Origin: an uncultured Croceitalea sp. | GTDB taxonomy: Bacteria; Bacteroidota; Bacteroidia; Flavobacteriales; Flavobacteriaceae | Length of the DNA: 64,000 bases | Assembly (NCBI GenBank): GCA_947494805.1 | Contig: CANLWK010000005.1 | Span: 1 to 64,000 of the forward strand | Direction of reading: 5' to 3' | In this document: piece by piece, positions 37,092 through 46,835 of the stretch | Position numbering within the stretch: position 1 is the stretch's first letter | Layout of the letters: each line of letters starts with the position of its first letter | Notes under the pieces: model-generated | What the model was told of the DNA's origin: nothing | What the model saw: the letters and a program-made list of their open reading frames with translations, nothing else | Databases searched by the model: none | Translations under genes and position numbers: made by a program

Positions 37092-38726
37092 ATGGCAGAA
37101 GTAATCAACATGCCGCGGTTGAGCGATACCATGGAAGAAGGTACCGTTGCAAAATGGCTAAAACAAGTGGGTGACAAAGTTGAAGAAGGTGATATTCTTG
37201 CCGAGATTGAGACCGACAAGGCTACAATGGAGTTTGAGTCTTTTCACGAAGGTACCTTACTTCATATTGGTATACAAGAAGGTGATGGTGCCCCGGTTGA
37301 TTCACTACTTGCGATTATAGGCGAAGAGGGTGAAGATATAACGGCATTGTTAAACGGTAGTGCCGTTGCTGAGGAGCCTGTAGCATCTGAGCCAAAAGAA
37401 GAACCTGTCGTTGAATCTACTGGCTCAAACGTCACACCTGCTGAAGTTCCTGAAGGGGTTGAAATTATTACAATGCCGCGATTGAGTGATACCATGGAAG
37501 AGGGTACCGTGGCAAGTTGGTTGAAAAAGGTAGGTGATACGGTTGAGGAAGGCGATATTCTTGCTGAAATAGAAACGGATAAAGCTACAATGGAATTTGA
37601 ATCGTTCTATTCGGGTACCTTGTTGCATATTGGTATTCAAGAGGGAGAGGGGGCACCTGTAGATTCATTATTGGCCGTAATCGGACCAGAGGGAACAAAC
37701 GTGAATGCGGTATTGAGCGCAGGGTCGGCATCTAACACTGCTCCTGTAAAGGAGGAAACCGCTACAGTCGAAGAAACAACTACGTCTAATAAAGATCGTT
37801 CAACTGCGAGTGTTTCTCATGCCGATAGTAACAGAATTTACGCTTCACCGTTGGCAAAAAAGATTGCCGCAGATAAAGGTGTTGACCTTTCGAAAGTCAA
37901 AGGAACTGGTGACAATGGAAGAATTGTTAAACGCGATGTTGAAAGCTATCAACCGAGTGCGGCACCACAAGCGGCTCCTGTTGCCGTTAGTACAGAGGCT
38001 GCTGCACCTCAAGCCGTTGCACCTATAAACCTTCCTGTTGGTGAAGAGGGCACTGAAGAGGTAAAGAATTCGCAGATGCGGAAAGTGATTGCCAAGCGTT
38101 TAAGCGAATCTAAATTTACAGCACCACACTACTATTTGACCATTGAGGTCGACATGGACAATGCTAAGGCATCCAGATCTCAAATTAATGGCTTGCCAGA
38201 CATTAAAGTGTCTTTCAACGACATGGTATTAAAAGCCTGTGCGATGGCCTTGAAAAAGCATCCGCAGGTAAACACTACATGGAACAATGATACGACTCGA
38301 TACAACCATCACATTCACATGGGCGTTGCGGTCGCAGTTGCCGATGGCTTGGTAGTTCCGGTATTAAAGTTTGCTGACCAAATGAGTCTGACACAAATTG
38401 GTGCTTCAGTGAAAGATATGGCCGGTCGTGCGCGAAACAAAAAATTAACCCCTGCCGAAATGGAAGGCAGTACATTTACGGTTTCGAACTTGGGTATGTT
38501 TGGTATTCAAGAGTTCACTTCAATCATCAACCAACCCAATTCTGCAATTTTATCGGTAGGGGCGATTGTTGAGAAACCTGTGGTAAAAGATGGGGCAATT
38601 GTTGTGGGCAGTACCATGAAAGTAACATTGGCTTGTGATCATAGAACGGTCGATGGCGCTACAGGAGCACAGTTCTTACAGACCCTAAGGGCCTATTTAG
38701 AGAATCCGGTTACGATGTTGGCCTAA
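37092..38726 (+). CDS. pdhC: Dihydrolipoamide acetyltransferase (PDH E2)
   Basis: 544 aa. Two N-terminal lipoyl domains (residues about 1-77 and 125-200) with lipoylated Lys in repeated ETDKATMEFES. An E3/E1-binding domain lies near residue 250 (YASPLAKKIAADKGVDL), with Ala/Pro/Glu-rich linkers between domains. The C-terminal catalytic domain has the active-site DHRTVDGATGAQF. It forms the core of the pyruvate dehydrogenase complex. The two lipoyl domains remain very alike at the DNA level, pointing to an internal duplication. Confidence 0.95.
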   Translation: MAEVINMPRLSDTMEEGTVAKWLKQVGDKVEEGDILAEIETDKATMEFESFHEGTLLHIGIQEGDGAPVDSLLAIIGEEGEDITALLNGSAVAEEPVASEPKEEPVVESTGSNVTPAEVPEGVEIITMPRLSDTMEEGTVASWLKKVGDTVEEGDILAEIETDKATMEFESFYSGTLLHIGIQEGEGAPVDSLLAVIGPEGTNVNAVLSAGSASNTAPVKEETATVEETTTSNKDRSTASVSHADSNRIYASPLAKKIAADKGVDLSKVKGTGDNGRIVKRDVESYQPSAAPQAAPVAVSTEAAAPQAVAPINLPVGEEGTEEVKNSQMRKVIAKRLSESKFTAPHYYLTIEVDMDNAKASRSQINGLPDIKVSFNDMVLKACAMALKKHPQVNTTWNNDTTRYNHHIHMGVAVAVADGLVVPVLKFADQMSLTQIGASVKDMAGRARNKKLTPAEMEGSTFTVSNLGMFGIQEFTSIINQPNSAILSVGAIVEKPVVKDGAIVVGSTMKVTLACDHRTVDGATGAQFLQTLRAYLENPVTMLA

Positions 38727-38752
38727 ACCAGGTAAGAATATAATGTATTGCG

Positions 38753-38785
38753 AAAAGCATCCTGGTAAACAGGATGCTTTTTTTA
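38753..38785 (+). terminator. pdhAC terminator
   Basis: 12-bp stem AAAAGCATCCTG/CAGGATGCTTTT with loop GTAAA, then a T run. It lies 27 bases past the E2 stop. Confidence 0.85.
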
Positions 38786-38802
38786 TCTTTAATCTAAACT
38801 AA

Positions 38803-39828
38803 ATGATAATGAAGAATCTAATCGCCCTTTCTACACTTTTGTTGGCCTATACCTGTGGAAGCACCCAGATGAAAGAAACGCCATCATCGGCAGTGGTTGA
38901 ACCTGGTGGCCCTGATGGCGTAAAAGCTGAAATGCCCAAGGACGAAAAGCTCAAGGAAGTTACTTTTACCAATGCCAAAGAAATAGAAAGTATTGTGAGG
39001 TTTTTAGCTTCTGATGAATTGAAAGGGAGGGATTCTGGGAGTGAAGGTATTGAAGTGGCGGCGCAATTCATTGAAAAACGATTCGATGAGCAAGGTCTGA
39101 AACCGTATTTTCAAACATATCGTGATACATTGTCCAATTTTAAGAAGCATGCGTACAACGTCTTGGGAATGTTAGAAGGAACGGATCCTGTGCTCAAAAA
39201 TGAATATATAGTCGTTGGGGCGCATTACGACCATATCGGAACGATAAAACCTGAAGGGGGCGATGCCATTGCCAATGGCGCCAATGATAATGCTTCAGGA
39301 ACCACGACTGTTCTAGAATTGGCCCGCTATTTTGCCAAGCACAAAACAAACAAAAGATCCTTGATTTTTACTTTGTTCAGTGCTGAAGAGAAAGGATTAT
39401 TGGGGTCAAAGCATTTGGCCAAAAAGATGAAGGCAGAAGAGCTAAACCTATATGTGATGCTGAATTTTGAAATGACCGGAGTTCCATTGAAGGGTAAGGA
39501 TTATGAGGTGTACATTACAGGTTATAATATGTCAAATCTTGCTGAAGTGGGTAATGGAATTGCAGAAGGCAATCTTATGGGTTTCCTGCCAACGGCCAAA
39601 GAATACAATCTATTTCAACGTTCTGACAATTACCCGTTTTACCAAGAGTTTGGTGTACCTGCCCATACGTTTTGCACATTTGATTTTACTAACTTTATTC
39701 ACTATCATAAAGTAAGCGACGAAGCTAAACTTATGGATTACTATCATATGGCAGGTTTGGTGAATAAGATGATTCCTGTTTTAGAGGGTATTGCCAATGC
39801 GCCAACACAGGAAATTAAAATGAACTAG
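38803..39828 (+). CDS. M28-family zinc aminopeptidase, lipoprotein
   Basis: 341 aa. SpII signal ending in a lipobox-like AYTCGST, so periplasmic or surface-anchored. M28 catalytic pattern: GAHYDHIG, NGANDNASGTTTVLELAR, FSAEEKGLLGSKHL, and a late HYHKVSDEA, providing the zinc ligands and catalytic Glu. Removes N-terminal residues from peptides. The start is the first or third codon (MIMK). Monocistronic, behind the pdhC terminator. Confidence 0.9.
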   Translation: MIMKNLIALSTLLLAYTCGSTQMKETPSSAVVEPGGPDGVKAEMPKDEKLKEVTFTNAKEIESIVRFLASDELKGRDSGSEGIEVAAQFIEKRFDEQGLKPYFQTYRDTLSNFKKHAYNVLGMLEGTDPVLKNEYIVVGAHYDHIGTIKPEGGDAIANGANDNASGTTTVLELARYFAKHKTNKRSLIFTLFSAEEKGLLGSKHLAKKMKAEELNLYVMLNFEMTGVPLKGKDYEVYITGYNMSNLAEVGNGIAEGNLMGFLPTAKEYNLFQRSDNYPFYQEFGVPAHTFCTFDFTNFIHYHKVSDEAKLMDYYHMAGLVNKMIPVLEGIANAPTQEIKMN

Positions 39829-39901
39829 AATTTGAGGTCATTTCTCAACAGAGAGGCTAATCTTTCTACCTAAGGTTGAGATAACAATAAGCACAAACTA
39901 A

Positions 39902-40579
39902 ATGGCTAACATTATTATTACTGGTACCAGTAGGGGAATTGGCTTTGAACTTGCAAAGTTGTTTGCAGATGAAGGTCATAAAGTTTTGGCACTTTCTAGA
40001 AACCCTAGACCAATTTTGGACGTAAACCACGCTAACATTGCGACCTTTTCTTTCGATATCTGTCAACCTGATGATTTTAGGAAGGTTATGGAATTTATTG
40101 CGGATTGGGACACCGTAGATGTGCTTATCAATAACGCCGGCAGTCTTTTGAACAAGCCCTTCGCAAGGACCACGGTGCAAGATTTTGAAAAAGTATATCA
40201 AGTCAATGTTTTTGGGGTAGCGGAACTGACGCGGTTGGTATTGCCCAAAATGCATAAAAAGTCACATGTGGTCACTATTAGTTCTATGGGGGGCGTTCAG
40301 GGAAGTTTGAAGTTTTCGGGTCTGGCCGCTTATAGCTCAAGCAAAGGAGCAGTGATAACATTGACTGAACTTTGGGCCGAAGAGTTTAAAGACTCAGGGC
40401 CATCATTCAATGTGCTGGCCCTAGGTGCTGTGCAAACTGAAATGCTTGAAGAAGCTTTTCCGGGGTACGAGGCGCCAGTTACCGCCAAAGAAATGGCGGA
40501 ATATATCATGGAATTTGCGCTGACCGGACATAAATTATACAATGGAAAACTATTACAGGTCAGTAACAGTACGCCATGA
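39902..40579 (+). CDS. Short-chain dehydrogenase/reductase
   Basis: 225 aa. Classical SDR with NAD(P)-binding GTSRGIGFELAKLF at the N terminus, NNAG at about residue 77, and the catalytic Ser and Tyr-x3-Lys in VVTISSMGG and AAYSSSKGAV. Length is on the short side for the family, but the fold core is complete. Substrate unknown. The last 27 bases overlap the 3' end of the cyclophilin gene on the opposite strand. Confidence 0.9.
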   Translation: MANIIITGTSRGIGFELAKLFADEGHKVLALSRNPRPILDVNHANIATFSFDICQPDDFRKVMEFIADWDTVDVLINNAGSLLNKPFARTTVQDFEKVYQVNVFGVAELTRLVLPKMHKKSHVVTISSMGGVQGSLKFSGLAAYSSSKGAVITLTELWAEEFKDSGPSFNVLALGAVQTEMLEEAFPGYEAPVTAKEMAEYIMEFALTGHKLYNGKLLQVSNSTP

Positions 40580-41203
40580 TTTTTTGATGATATAGACTTT
40601 ATGGATTTTATCCAGCTTAGGATACTTTTTCATAAAGCGAGGTAGGTCTTCGTACATCAAATCAAAGTCTTTCATTGTGGTATCGGCATATGCTGAATGT
40701 AATGATTCAACAACTTGCATGCCGGTTGTAACCTTCCCAAAAGAAGGGAAACCCTTTACCCCACTATAATCCAAGGTGTCAAGTCGATTGTTGTTGCTGA
40801 GGTTAATGAATAGTGTAGTGGTTCGCGTTTCTTTTCCACCTCTGGCAAAGCTTAGGGAGCCTTTGCTGTTGCCCTGAAGTACAGGTTCATCAGGTACTTT
40901 TATACTATTCCATTTATTGGACAATACACTATCTGTACTACCAAATTGCGCTACAAATCCAGGATTTACCCTATAGAACAGGGCATTATTAAAATAATCG
41001 GTTTTCAAAAGCTGATAGAATCGGTCCACTGCCTTTGGTGAGGCACTGCGTTCAATCGCTATTTCAAACTGTCCTTTTGAAGTTTCAAACCGTACGGTGA
41101 ACGTTTCTGGCGCCTCAAGTTTCGTCCATCTTGGTTTGAAATTGGTAGAGGAGCAAGCTGCGACCATGACCATGATTGAACAAAATAGAAATAGTTTCTT
41201 CAT
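40553..41203 (-). CDS. Cyclophilin-type peptidyl-prolyl isomerase, lipoprotein
   Basis: 216 aa. SpII signal with lipobox MVAACSST, so periplasmic and lipid-anchored. Cyclophilin core: TSKGQFEIAIERSASPKAVD at the start, ALFYRVNPGFVAQFG, GSLSFARGGKETRTTTLFIN and FGKVTTGMQVVESL. It catalyses cis-trans isomerisation of prolyl bonds and probably aids folding of envelope proteins. It follows the large glycosidase-like lipoprotein gene by 11 bases on the same strand, so they are likely co-transcribed. Confidence 0.9.
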   Translation of the reverse strand: MKKLFLFCSIMVMVAACSSTNFKPRWTKLEAPETFTVRFETSKGQFEIAIERSASPKAVDRFYQLLKTDYFNNALFYRVNPGFVAQFGSTDSVLSNKWNSIKVPDEPVLQGNSKGSLSFARGGKETRTTTLFINLSNNNRLDTLDYSGVKGFPSFGKVTTGMQVVESLHSAYADTTMKDFDLMYEDLPRFMKKYPKLDKIHKVYIIKKSWRTVTDL

Positions 41204-41214
41204 TACCGTTAACT

Positions 41215-43551
41215 TTAGAACTTTGTGGAAATTTCTTTTCCTTTTCTTCTTATTTCTTTTCCCTCTTTTGGTTTAATGACAATAGTCCAATTTTCATTGG
41301 TTTGGGTAATACGTAGTTCTTGTTTTCCTGAATGTACTTCATAAAAAATAGAAACCTTATTATCTCCATTCCCAACCAGAATATTTTCTAAAGATGCTTC
41401 GTTCCAGGAGTCTGGCATTTGAGGGGTAATAACTACTTCCTTTTCCGCTGCATTGGGTTGAAAGCCAAAAAACTGATGTACAATAGGATAAGCAAAGCCA
41501 TAAATGTTCCATGCCTGGGTCATCATGCCAAAATCAGGTGAAACCTCATACATGCTTCCTGGTAGTGCATAGCTAAATGATCGTGTCATACGTTCTAAAT
41601 AGTTCAAAGCTTCGTTGGGGCGTCCGTAATTGTTTTCTGCGATAGCAGAAACCCCTGTGGGCAAAGTCATCACTGCGCCCGTATAATTGAAAATTGGTGG
41701 AGCTTTATAGGTATTTTCATTGGCACCTGCCGATTCGTCTCGGTCGATACCCGTTACAAACACCCCAAATGGATTCACAAACTGTTTGGCCGTTTCCAAT
41801 GCTTTTAGTGCTTTTTCATTATCGGCGATACCCATTTCCATTGGCGTATTGACGACCCAATTGTGATGCAGTACAAAAGGTCTTGGTTCGTCGGACGGAT
41901 TATCTAAAATGAACTGCTTGGTTTCTTCCATTTCCTTTATCGCCCAAGGTTTATTTAAGGTGTCAGCCCGCACAATAGCATCTTCAATAAGGTGTAAGGT
42001 CTGTTTATCGGTGCCAATGAAATCGGCATATGAATTAAAATCATCAGACCAGAAATCCGAATTGATTTTCGCCTTTAAATCTTGGGCAACTTCATGATAG
42101 CGTTTTGCCAACTCATCTTTGTCCAATACTTCTGCTATTTTTGAAGCATCTTCAAACGCCTTTTGCGAATAAGCGGCTACGTCGATCATTTCACTGTCAA
42201 GCCCATGAATTTCCATCATTCCGAATCCTTCAGGAAATCCGTTACCGTCTAAATCATTAGCTTCCATTAGCCATTGTAGGCCTTTTTCAATCGTGGGAAA
42301 GTACTTTTCGAGAAATCTTTTGTCACCATTCCATTGGTAGATACGCCAAATTAATGTGGCGAACTGTGGTGTTTCATTGATATTACCTGGGTTAAAAACA
42401 GCTCCATTGGTAGACATTTCATGAATAATTTTGCCATTACCATTGATTGCTTCAGAAACACTGTCCAATAACCGAATTGTGCTATAGACAGCGTCCTCTT
42501 GACCAACTGCCATATAACCTTGTAATGCATATTCACTGTCGACCCCAAACCACCATGGGTAATCGGGGATACCTGCTGTGACGCCACTGCCGATTTCAGG
42601 TACTGTTCGTACCAACCAGTCACAATTGTATTTCAACCATTCAAAGGTTTGTTGCATTTTTTTGTCTGGTATGGTCAGTTTTGCTTGATTGGCCAGCTGC
42701 GCATAGCGTAGTTTTTTTGCTTCAAACAATAGTGGCAGATTACGCTGAATTTCTTTTAAAGTTGTACGCGCGGTTTTTTCTGATTGGTACGAACCTGCAA
42801 TGACAAAGGTCATGGTTTTGGTTTCATTGGGTTTCAATGAAATGTTATAACCCAGCAAGTTTGAAATGCCTTGGCCTGTACTTGTTTTTTTAACTTGGGC
42901 ATGTTTGTTAGGTTGTTCTGTGGAACTGTAACAGACGTACCAAGGATTGTTTTCATCTTTAACTACCCAACCTTTTATGGACTCATCATAGGTTGCGGTA
43001 TCTTGAGCATCTACCATTTCCGTGCGCTCCCCGAGCCAAGTAGGTCTCAAATCAGCATGTCCTATAAAGTCGAAGAAAAAGTATTGATTTTCATCTCCTT
43101 CATTTGTAAGTTCAAACTGAACAGTTATTCCTTGAGTGTCATCTGGAACAAACTGCCAACGAACAATTCTTAGTTTCTGTTCTTGAATGCTATAAACGTG
43201 CTTATTGGCATAAGGGTAATTAACAAAACTATCAGCGGGTCCCAGTTCTTGAACAATATCTTCAAAACCAACTTGTATATCAAAACCATCCATCAGTTTT
43301 ATTGGGTGGTTCCAAATACCGCCCATTTCTCCTTTAATGTGCCATCCTAAATCTGGGAAAGAACCATCTTGGTGTCCGACCATATAAACGCGATTTCCAG
43401 CGGTGACGTAAGGCGACGCAAGATACTCTTGTTTGCCGAATAGGCCGGTTTCGTTGCTAATCGCCTCAGAGATTTGAAATGTTGGTTTTTCAGAACAGGC
43501 GTAAAAAGTAAAAAGAAGTAAGGTGAGTTTTGACAGCAATTGCGGTTTCAT
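41215..43551 (-). CDS. Glycogen-debranching-type (alpha/alpha)6 glycosidase-like lipoprotein
   Basis: 778 aa. SpII signal with lipobox TFYACSEK, so exported. The N-terminal beta-sandwich-like half (residues about 30-290) is followed by an (alpha/alpha)6-barrel like amylo-alpha-1,6-glucosidase/GH63-type catalytic domains: TAGIPDYPWWFGVDSEYALQ, NGKIIHEMSTNG, EANDLDGNGFPEG, AYSQKAFEDASKIAEVL. The Asp in WFGVDSEY and the late Glu residues are candidate catalytic acids. Probably hydrolyses alpha-glucosides in the periplasm or at the surface; exact GH family is not certain. It has no SusCD partner beside it. Confidence 0.8.
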   Translation of the reverse strand: MKPQLLSKLTLLLFTFYACSEKPTFQISEAISNETGLFGKQEYLASPYVTAGNRVYMVGHQDGSFPDLGWHIKGEMGGIWNHPIKLMDGFDIQVGFEDIVQELGPADSFVNYPYANKHVYSIQEQKLRIVRWQFVPDDTQGITVQFELTNEGDENQYFFFDFIGHADLRPTWLGERTEMVDAQDTATYDESIKGWVVKDENNPWYVCYSSTEQPNKHAQVKKTSTGQGISNLLGYNISLKPNETKTMTFVIAGSYQSEKTARTTLKEIQRNLPLLFEAKKLRYAQLANQAKLTIPDKKMQQTFEWLKYNCDWLVRTVPEIGSGVTAGIPDYPWWFGVDSEYALQGYMAVGQEDAVYSTIRLLDSVSEAINGNGKIIHEMSTNGAVFNPGNINETPQFATLIWRIYQWNGDKRFLEKYFPTIEKGLQWLMEANDLDGNGFPEGFGMMEIHGLDSEMIDVAAYSQKAFEDASKIAEVLDKDELAKRYHEVAQDLKAKINSDFWSDDFNSYADFIGTDKQTLHLIEDAIVRADTLNKPWAIKEMEETKQFILDNPSDEPRPFVLHHNWVVNTPMEMGIADNEKALKALETAKQFVNPFGVFVTGIDRDESAGANENTYKAPPIFNYTGAVMTLPTGVSAIAENNYGRPNEALNYLERMTRSFSYALPGSMYEVSPDFGMMTQAWNIYGFAYPIVHQFFGFQPNAAEKEVVITPQMPDSWNEASLENILVGNGDNKVSIFYEVHSGKQELRITQTNENWTIVIKPKEGKEIRRKGKEISTKF

Positions 43552-43618
43552 GTATGAATCTTTAACTTAAAAATATAGATATTCCGGGGAATTACCATTA
43601 AAGTTTATTTTTGCCAAT

Positions 43619-44221
43619 GTGAGCGATGTATTAAAAAAGTACTTGCCAGAAAGAGCGGTCAATCCATGTTTTGAATTGATCAAAGCAAATGGGGTCAATC
43701 TAAAGATTGTCAATCATAGGGTTACACGTTATGGTGATTATCGCCGTTTGCCAAATGGTCTGCATCAGATAACGGTCAATGGCACTTTGAACAAATACCG
43801 TTTTCTCATAACCTTAGTACATGAGATTGCCCATTTGGTCGCATTTGAAAAGTTTGGGAGACATATTAAACCCCATGGATCCGAGTGGAAACGAACATTT
43901 CAACATTTAATGATACCTTTTATCCGACCCGAAATCTTTCCATCTAAACTTTTACCTGTTATTGCAAACCATTTTAAAAACCCTAAGGCCAGTAGTAGTA
44001 CAGATGCAAACTTGGCGATTGCCCTTAAAACATTTGACGAAGTGCAAAAAGAAGGTAATTCTTACATTTTTGAAATACCTTTGGGCAGTACATTTCGAAT
44101 ATATAATGGCAAGGTGTTCAAAAAGGGAAAAAAACGTATCAAACGTTATGAGTGCCTAGAGTTGGCAACTGGTAAATTATACTTGTTTCAGCCCAATGCC
44201 GAAGTTGAACTGATAAGCTGA
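43619..44221 (+). CDS. SprT-like zinc metalloprotease-type protein
   Basis: 200 aa from a GTG start (an overlapping ATG at 43617 reads straight into TGA). SprT-like domain with the zinc motif LVHEIAHLVAFEKFGRHIKP and a following HGSEWKRTF. The C-terminal zinc-ribbon cysteines of many SprT proteins are reduced, since only an isolated Cys is visible in KRYECLEL. Cytoplasmic. Function in bacteria is not well defined. A TATTTTTG box ends only five bases before the GTG. Confidence 0.82.
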   Translation: MSDVLKKYLPERAVNPCFELIKANGVNLKIVNHRVTRYGDYRRLPNGLHQITVNGTLNKYRFLITLVHEIAHLVAFEKFGRHIKPHGSEWKRTFQHLMIPFIRPEIFPSKLLPVIANHFKNPKASSSTDANLAIALKTFDEVQKEGNSYIFEIPLGSTFRIYNGKVFKKGKKRIKRYECLELATGKLYLFQPNAEVELIS

Positions 44222-44232
44222 AACTATATTTG
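44205..44232 (+). promoter_or_regulatory. manC promoter
   Basis: TTG (44205-44207), 17 bases, TATATTTG (44225-44232). The -33 element lies inside the end of the SprT-like gene. The expected leader is about 60 bases. Confidence 0.55.
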
Positions 44233-44301
44233 TTTATGTTATTAGGATGTGACAAAATCAAAAAACAACCAATTTAAACAATTACAAACCAGACAAACAC
44301 T

Positions 44302-45381
44302 ATGAATAAGAATTATTATGCAGTATTGATGGCAGGAGGCGTTGGATCCCGCTTTTGGCCTGTAAGTACAACGGAAAACCCAAAACAGTTTCACGATATG
44401 TTGGGTACAGGTGACACCTTGATTCAAAAGACATTTTCTCGATTGAACCGTTTTATTCCTACAGAAAACATTTTGATACTAACCAATGAGCGCTATAATG
44501 ATTTAGTGCTGGAGCAGCTGCCAATGGTCAGTCAAGAACAAGTGGTTTTAGAACCAGCTATGCGAAACACCGCTCCTTGTATTTTGTATGCTGCCTTGAA
44601 GATTCAAAAAATGAATCCGAATGGGGTGATGATTGTAGCACCAAGTGACCATTGGATCGAAGATGAACAGGCTTTCGAGAATGATGTAAAGACCTGTTTT
44701 GAGAAATGTGAGAATGAAGAAGTTCTTTGCACGCTGGGTATTCAACCGACCTATCCGAATACGGGTTTTGGTTATATCGAATATCAGAAAGGTAGCGAAA
44801 CACAATTGAAAAAAGTAGCACAGTTTCGTGAAAAACCTGATTCAGAAACCGCAAAGGATTTTTTGGCGCAGGGCAATTTTCTTTGGAATGCAGGTATTTT
44901 CATGTGGAGCGTTAAAACCATTGTTAATGCTTTTAAAAACTATCAGGAAGAACAATATAAGCTCTTTGAAAGCGGTATGTCATGTTATAATACTTCTGGT
45001 GAGACGGCCTTTATTGCAGAGAATTATCCAAAGGCAGAAAACATTTCGATAGATTATGCTATCTTGGAGAACTCCAAAGCTATCTATACGCTACCTGCGA
45101 CTTTTGATTGGAACGACCTTGGAACATGGGGTGCACTCTATGAGAAATTAGATAAAGATGCCCATGAAAATGCTGTAGTTAACAGCGATACTTTATTGGT
45201 TGATGCCAAAGGGAATATGATTCGCTCTGCAAAAGGAAAGATTATTGTTGTCGATGGATTAGAGGATTATATTATTGTGGATAAAGATGATGTATTGCTC
45301 ATTTATCCGAAGTCAAAACAACAGGACATTAAAAAGGTGCGTGGTCAGGTACAAGAGAATTTTGGGGATCAATTTGCATAA
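44302..45381 (+). CDS. manC: Mannose-1-phosphate guanylyltransferase
   Basis: 359 aa. Nucleotidyltransferase producing GDP-mannose from GTP and mannose-1-phosphate for surface polysaccharide and fucose-type sugars; cytoplasmic. Signature LMAGGVGSRFWPVST at the N terminus, then EPAMRNTAPC, VAPSDHWI, FREKPD, GNFLWNAGIFMW and the DWNDLGTWGALY motif. Shorter than bifunctional ManC/AlgA proteins because the isomerase part is absent. The DUF389 gene starts 2 bases after its stop. Confidence 0.94.
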   Translation: MNKNYYAVLMAGGVGSRFWPVSTTENPKQFHDMLGTGDTLIQKTFSRLNRFIPTENILILTNERYNDLVLEQLPMVSQEQVVLEPAMRNTAPCILYAALKIQKMNPNGVMIVAPSDHWIEDEQAFENDVKTCFEKCENEEVLCTLGIQPTYPNTGFGYIEYQKGSETQLKKVAQFREKPDSETAKDFLAQGNFLWNAGIFMWSVKTIVNAFKNYQEEQYKLFESGMSCYNTSGETAFIAENYPKAENISIDYAILENSKAIYTLPATFDWNDLGTWGALYEKLDKDAHENAVVNSDTLLVDAKGNMIRSAKGKIIVVDGLEDYIIVDKDDVLLIYPKSKQQDIKKVRGQVQENFGDQFA

Positions 45382-45383
45382 GT

Positions 45384-46835
45384 ATGAGTGAAAATTTGTT
45401 TGAGGAGAAACCTACATCTGGTGATAGCGGCGAAGAAATCAAAAAAGATTTTAGAGGTCTTTTAGGAAACGGGCAAAAGTTTTTGTTTGAACTTTTAGAG
45501 ATTCGAAGTAACACGGATCCTGCGGCTACCAAAGAATCAATTATAGCCGATATACCATTTAAAGGCCATACCTCATGGATTCTCATTTGTTCCATTTTTA
45601 TAGCTTCAGTGGGGTTGAATGCAAACTCAACGGCTGTGGTCATAGGGGCGATGTTAATTTCTCCGCTCATGGGCCCTATTTTAGGTATGGGACTGTCTTT
45701 GGCCATTAATGACATTGATATGCTTAGGCGCTCGTTGAAAAACTTTACCGTGATGGTGGTTTTGAGCGTGTTGACTGCATTTTTGTTCTTTTATCTGTTT
45801 CCCTTGCGTGATGAATCTTCAGAACTACTGGCACGCACAGCACCCGATATTCGCGATGTTTTAATTGCCTTTTTTGGCGGTTTGGCCCTTGTGATAGCCC
45901 GTGCAAAAAAAGGGACCATTGCCAGTGTAATTTTTGGTGTGGCCATTGCCACTGCCCTGATGCCACCATTATGTACCGTGGGTTTTGGACTCGCAATAGG
46001 CAAACCACTCTACGCTTTGGGGGCAATGTACCTCTTTACGATAAATACGATTTTCATAGGCCTTGCAACCTTTCTAGTGATTAAATATTTACGTTTTCCA
46101 ATGGTACGCTACGCCAATTCAAAAAGGAGACGTTTTATCGCCCGTTTGGCCTCATTGGTGGGGTTGGCGGTTATGATTCCTGCGGGAATTACATTTTATG
46201 CGGTTTTACAAGAATCGTTGTTCAGAAAACAAGCGCAAGAATTTTTAGCGGATACCATCGAGATTTATGAATTCAAAAACAATGGTCGCTATGAAAATGA
46301 TTTGACCGACATCCATTTTGATGAAAAATTGGGTTCTTATATTGAAGTTGCCGTTCTCGGGACCGAAGAAGTACCTGAGAATATCATCAATACTTGGCGT
46401 AATAAAAAAAGTACCTTCTCTCGATTGGCTGATGTTGAACTACGGGTGTTACAAGGAGGCCGAGACGATTCAGAGCAAAAATTCAACTATGTCAATGAGT
46501 TGTACGAGTCTAAAAAGGCTGAACTGTTGACCAAAGATGAACGTATTCGCGTATTGGAGGAAGAAGTAGCTGCCTTAGGCAAATATGCAGCCAATAGTAT
46601 TCCATTTGATGAGATTATGGCTGAGGCGCGCGTTAATTACGAGAGTATTGCAACATTGGGCTTTTCAAATCGCATTCAAACCGATTTCAGTAAACTCGAT
46701 ACTGTGTCTACTTTTGAGGTAAGGCTAAAAAACGGGTTGAATTCTTCACAACGCGCGGCAGAAGTTAAAAAGGTGCAACGTTGGCTTCAAGTACGTCTAA
46801 AGGATAGTACCGTTCAAGTTATGGAAGTAAATTAG
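45384..46835 (+). CDS. DUF389 / TIGR00341-type membrane protein
   Basis: 483 aa. The hydrophobic N-terminal half has about six TM segments and the family motif VGLNANSTAVVIGAMLISPLMGPI. GLALVIARAKKGT and a TALMPPLCTVGFGLAIGKP stretch follow. The C-terminal third (residues about 290-480) is soluble, with a possible coiled coil near KAELLTKDERIRVLEEEVA. Function is unknown; members are sometimes called hydrophobic-domain proteins. Tight linkage to manC (2-base gap) may be only transcriptional. Confidence 0.88.
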   Translation: MSENLFEEKPTSGDSGEEIKKDFRGLLGNGQKFLFELLEIRSNTDPAATKESIIADIPFKGHTSWILICSIFIASVGLNANSTAVVIGAMLISPLMGPILGMGLSLAINDIDMLRRSLKNFTVMVVLSVLTAFLFFYLFPLRDESSELLARTAPDIRDVLIAFFGGLALVIARAKKGTIASVIFGVAIATALMPPLCTVGFGLAIGKPLYALGAMYLFTINTIFIGLATFLVIKYLRFPMVRYANSKRRRFIARLASLVGLAVMIPAGITFYAVLQESLFRKQAQEFLADTIEIYEFKNNGRYENDLTDIHFDEKLGSYIEVAVLGTEEVPENIINTWRNKKSTFSRLADVELRVLQGGRDDSEQKFNYVNELYESKKAELLTKDERIRVLEEEVAALGKYAANSIPFDEIMAEARVNYESIATLGFSNRIQTDFSKLDTVSTFEVRLKNGLNSSQRAAEVKKVQRWLQVRLKDSTVQVMEVN

